Source of the DNA: JBDGRJ01 sp042218115
GTDB taxonomy: Bacteria > Patescibacteriota > Patescibacteriia > Magasanikbacterales > UBA922
NCBI GenBank assembly: GCA_042218115.1
Contig: JBDGRJ010000052.1
Coordinates: 1 to 23,862, forward strand
Length of the DNA: 23,862 nucleotides
Direction: 5' to 3'
Shown here: positions 21,594-23,862 of the stretch, one piece after another
Layout of the letters: every line of letters starts with the position of its first letter
How positions within the stretch are numbered: position 1 is the stretch's first letter
Position numbers and translations under genes: made by a program
The notes under the pieces: model-generated
Database searches by the model: none
What the model was told of the DNA's origin: nothing
Seen by the model: the letters and a program-made list of their open reading frames with translations, nothing else

Positions 21594-22178
21594 ATGGACT
21601 TAAACTCAGTTATAGACGATCCCAAAAGCTTAGAGCCTACTGATGAAGGAGGAGATGATAAAATTGACCAAATGTTATTTGATGATGATCAGACAAACCA
21701 AGATGAAAAAGAACAACAGGACACCAGAAAGGATTACTCACAACAAGAGTTGATCGAGAAGCTTGATCAGCTGAAAGAGAAGATAAGAGAAAGACACTGT
21801 AAGACATACCCGGAAGCGGATGCCTCTGACAGGCTGGAGGAGATAGAAAGACAGTCCAGCACTGTAGGACTGGAGAGCATCTCAGGCACTGTGAATGATC
21901 TTAAGTTGGATCTGGAGAATATTATACAAGAGACTGAACAAGGACTGGAAAAAGAGGCTATTCAAAAAATTAAAAATAAAGACGATCTGTCGAAGTCTGA
22001 ACTAAGAAGAGGACAAAAAGAACTTCTCGATCTAGAGGAGGCGTATGAGGAAAGAATGGAAAGGCTCTGGGAGCGGGTGGAAACACTAGAGACAGAACTA
22101 GAAGAAGGAGACTCTGGCGGCAATGATTATCCGGCAGGAATGGGGGAGGTAAATGGAGGAGCTATGGGTTCATTATAG
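21594..22178 (+). CDS. Acidic coiled-coil protein, unknown function
   Basis: 194 residues, no family recognised. The first 45 are very acidic and Gln-rich (DDKIDQMLFDDDQTNQDEKE), probably disordered. Heptad-like charged helices follow at about 48-75 and 95-172 (QQELIEKLDQLKEKIRERH; AYEERMERLWERVETLETEL). The tail is Gly-rich (GGNDYPAGMGEVNGGAMGSL). There is no signal peptide or membrane segment. It starts 50 bp from the divergent glycosylase gene; TATAGT at 21558-21563 may be its -10. Codon use looks like that of its neighbours and the frame is open throughout, so I take it as a real gene. Confidence 0.7.
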   Translation: MDLNSVIDDPKSLEPTDEGGDDKIDQMLFDDDQTNQDEKEQQDTRKDYSQQELIEKLDQLKEKIRERHCKTYPEADASDRLEEIERQSSTVGLESISGTVNDLKLDLENIIQETEQGLEKEAIQKIKNKDDLSKSELRRGQKELLDLEEAYEERMERLWERVETLETELEEGDSGGNDYPAGMGEVNGGAMGSL

Positions 22179-22198
22179 TTTTTATCTAATCTAAGAGG

Positions 22199-22207
22199 TG
22201 TTATAAT
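22199..22207 (+). promoter_or_regulatory. Extended -10 promoter of DUF5684-like gene
   Basis: TGTTATAAT is a perfect extended -10 (TGnTATAAT). The expected RNA start is about 22214, giving a leader of about 22 nt. No -35 is evident, as is usual for extended -10 promoters. Confidence 0.65.
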
Positions 22208-22235
22208 AAATGTAGTTAATTATTAATCTTTGCCA

Positions 22236-22571
22236 ATGGATAATTTTCTAGGACTATTCCCTCTATTGGTATCTATAGTCATATATGCATATTTTGCCTA
22301 TTGCTTGATGGTAATTGCACAAAAGACCAATACGGATAATGCATGGCTAGCTTGGATACCAATAGCTAACATCTATATCTTCGTAAAAGCGGCTGGAAGG
22401 CCGGCTTGGTGGTTTATTTTAATGCTGATTCCTATTGTTAATCTGTTTGTAATGATTATTCTATGGATGGATATAGCAGGGCGGTTGAACAAGCCCAAGT
22501 GGGTAGGAATACTGATAATAATTCCTGTAGTTCAATTAATTCTTCCCGGTTATTTAGCCTTTGGTAACTAA
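22236..22571 (+). CDS. DUF5684-like small membrane protein
   Basis: 111 residues from ATG at 22236; a TTG two codons earlier is also possible. Three to four membrane segments: LFPLLVSIVIYAYFAYCLMVI (about 6-26), a segment with WLAWIPIANIYIFVKAAGRP, WWFILMLIPIVNLFVMIILW (about 58-77), and VGILIIIPVVQLILPGYLAFG at the end. The order WIPIxNxYxxxKxAGRPxWW...IPIVN is the pattern of DUF5684, often seen in CPR and other bacteria, function unknown. It is a monocistronic unit between its own promoter and a strong terminator. Confidence 0.75.
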   Translation: MDNFLGLFPLLVSIVIYAYFAYCLMVIAQKTNTDNAWLAWIPIANIYIFVKAAGRPAWWFILMLIPIVNLFVMIILWMDIAGRLNKPKWVGILIIIPVVQLILPGYLAFGN

Positions 22572-22603
22572 GCGGAGAGCCAACAAACAACCATTTTTGT
22601 TTT

Positions 22604-22625
22604 GGGGCCGAGAGGCCCTTTTTTT
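22604..22625 (+). terminator. Rho-independent terminator
   Basis: A 5-bp G/C stem GGGCC (22605-22609) and GGCCC (22614-22618) with a GAGA tetraloop is followed by seven T at 22619-22625. It lies 33 bp after the stop of the DUF5684-like gene. Confidence 0.92.
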
Positions 22626-22631
22626 GTATAT

Positions 22632-22640
22632 TTATCCACA
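22632..22640 (+). promoter_or_regulatory. Isolated perfect DnaA box
   Basis: TTATCCACA, identical to the boxes of the origin array but over 22 kb from it, directly before the -35 of the flavoprotein promoter. A 9-mer can occur by chance in AT-rich DNA, yet its intergenic place next to a promoter would suit DnaA-dependent control or titration. Confidence 0.5.
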
Positions 22641-22641
22641 A

Positions 22642-22669
22642 TTGATGCTAGTCTGTGGGGCTATATAAT
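22642..22669 (+). promoter_or_regulatory. Promoter of Mqo-like gene
   Basis: -35 TTGATG (22642-22647; four of six matches) and a perfect -10 TATAAT (22664-22669) are spaced by 16 bp. The predicted RNA start is about 22676, with a 28-nt leader to the ATG at 22704. Confidence 0.65.
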
Positions 22670-22703
22670 AAAATAGAACTGATTATATAGCTAAAATCTT
22701 ATT

Positions 22704-23862
22704 ATGTCTCAAAAATATAATACTGTCATTATCGGTGGCGGGATCAGCGGCACAGCTCTATTGTATGTTTTAAGTAATTTCTCTGATATAGACAGCTTAG
22801 CTTTGATTGAAAAAGAGCAAGAGATAGCTATGGGGGCATCTAACAAAAATAATAATAGCCAGACTCTTCACTTTGGAGATATAGAAACAAATTATACTCT
22901 AGATAAAGCAGAGAAGGTTAAGCAGGCGGCAGAGTTAGTAGTAAGCTATATCGAGGATCATAAACAAGAAGACCTATATTCCAAATCTCATAAGATGGTT
23001 CTGGCTGTAGGCGAAGAAGAGGTAAAAAGACTAGAGTCGAGGTATGATGAGTTTAAGGAGCTATTTCCCAAGCTTGAAAAGGCGGATAGAGAACGGCTAA
23101 AAGAAATAGAACCAAAACTTGTAGAAGAGAGAGACCCGGATGTACCTCTGCTCGCTTTGGTGACACCGGAGGGATATATCTTAAATTATGGTAAGCTGGC
23201 CCGCTCATTTTTAAATCAAACCCGAGAGAGTGATAAAAAAATAGATATTTTCCTCAATGAAGAGGTCGAGCAAATAAAACAGGAAGATGGTGGAGATTTT
23301 AGAATTTTAAGCGAGAAGAATGAGATATCGGCGGAAACGGTAGCTGTGGCCGCTGGCGGCTATAGTTTGAAGTTTGCTTATCAACTAGACTACGGGAAAG
23401 ACTTGATAATTTTGCCTGTAGAAGGTAGTTTCTTTTGTGCAGAGAATATGGTGAATGGTAAAGTCTATATGATGCAAGACCCCAAGCTGCCTTTTGCTGC
23501 AATTCACGCTGATCCTGATGTGGAAGATCATACTGAAACCAGATTTGGTCCCGTCTCAAAAGTTCTGCCGATGTTGGAAAAGCGCAATCTAAGCTCCGTG
23601 CTAGACTTCTTTGATCTGTTTGAGCTGCGGTGGGATGCTATAGTAAGCTTGTTCAGTATAATCTCAGACCCGGTTTATTTCAGGTATGTATTGATGCAGA
23701 TAGTTTATGCTATCCCGGTGATAGGTAAGCTCGCTTATTTGCAAGAGGCAAGAAAAATAGTGCCCTCTATAAAATACAGTGATCTAAAGCTTGATACCTC
23801 GATCGGAGAGATAAGACCCCAGATAGTAAATGTAAAAGAAAGATCGCTTGATTTGGGTGAGG
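22704..23862 (+). CDS. mqo: Malate:quinone oxidoreductase-like FAD flavoprotein (partial, runs off right edge)
   Basis: 386 codons are present with no stop; the C-terminus lies beyond the window. The start is ATG at 22704. An N-terminal FAD-binding Rossmann motif, TVIIGGGISGTALLYVLS (7-24), is followed by a Glu ending beta-2 (LIEK). NNSQTLHFGDIETNYT (about 49-64) is the Mqo-family substrate/FAD segment, and LPVEGSFF is another family element. Mqo oxidises malate to oxaloacetate and passes electrons to membrane quinone. A segment at about 312-350 is hydrophobic (DAIVSLFSIISDPVYFRYVL, MQIVYAIPVIG) and may bind the membrane. A related 2-hydroxyacid oxidase activity is possible. It has its own promoter. 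Confidence 0.78.
   Translation, partial: MSQKYNTVIIGGGISGTALLYVLSNFSDIDSLALIEKEQEIAMGASNKNNNSQTLHFGDIETNYTLDKAEKVKQAAELVVSYIEDHKQEDLYSKSHKMVLAVGEEEVKRLESRYDEFKELFPKLEKADRERLKEIEPKLVEERDPDVPLLALVTPEGYILNYGKLARSFLNQTRESDKKIDIFLNEEVEQIKQEDGGDFRILSEKNEISAETVAVAAGGYSLKFAYQLDYGKDLIILPVEGSFFCAENMVNGKVYMMQDPKLPFAAIHADPDVEDHTETRFGPVSKVLPMLEKRNLSSVLDFFDLFELRWDAIVSLFSIISDPVYFRYVLMQIVYAIPVIGKLAYLQEARKIVPSIKYSDLKLDTSIGEIRPQIVNVKERSLDLGE

Noticed and set aside
1..23862. tRNA or rRNA genes, CRISPR arrays, insertion sequences
   Set aside because: No T-loop motif, repeat-spacer pattern, transposase or terminal inverted repeats were seen on either strand by eye; a covariance-model search would settle the tRNA question.

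Overview
The window looks like a piece of a small, AT-rich bacterial genome, most probably of the Candidate Phyla Radiation (Patescibacteria). Sequence clues are tightly packed and overlapping genes, very few Shine-Dalgarno motifs, a TrmB-type regulator, cohesin/dockerin- and WxL-like surface proteins, and a self-contained dTMP route. TGA clearly ends several genes (thyA, folA, the DUF916-like gene), so the UGA-glycine code of Gracilibacteria/Absconditabacteria is excluded. The lineage is inferred from context, as there is no rRNA gene here. A run of Ns at 461-470 shows that this is a scaffold with a gap.

Left edge (1-378): an origin-type region. It has two perfect parS palindromes (66-81, 122-137) and a DnaA-box array (184-314) built from three degenerate 32-bp units, each with two boxes. 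Genes from 379 to 15327 all point away from it.

379-5895: a four-gene cell-surface operon. It encodes a WxL-like secreted protein (broken by the gap), a DUF916-like membrane-anchored protein, an Fn3 protein with a C-terminal dockerin, and a 1008-residue membrane protein with an N-terminal cohesin-like domain, Ca-binding repeats and three carboxypeptidase-regulatory-like domains. The cohesin and dockerin could tether the proteins to each other.

5955-11577: a pyrimidine deoxynucleotide cluster with dcd, a P-loop kinase, dut, an AAA_14/DUF4143 ATPase, an HD-domain protein, thyA, folA and tmk. Together they could convert dCTP to dTDP and recycle the folate.

11583-15327: two paralogous multi-pass membrane proteins, gatB, and a pair of DUF2061 membrane domains in overlapping frames.

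15329-17430 (minus strand): an AbrB/PIN toxin-antitoxin pair co-directional with a Nudix hydrolase, then a TrmB-like regulator. The antitoxin promoter has a palindrome exactly between its -35 and -10.

17440-18205: an isolated gene for a small predicted 8-stranded beta-barrel with a structured 5' leader and its own terminator, odd in a presumed monoderm.

18266-20973 (minus strand): SAH hydrolase and an adenosine-kinase-like PfkB protein, preceded by an approximately 250-nt GC-rich, hairpin-rich leader with its own -10. This is a good candidate for an undescribed riboswitch or ncRNA.

21022-23862: a 3-methyladenine DNA glycosylase, an acidic coiled-coil protein, a DUF5684-like membrane protein with a strong terminator, and the start of a malate:quinone oxidoreductase-like flavoprotein that runs off the right edge.
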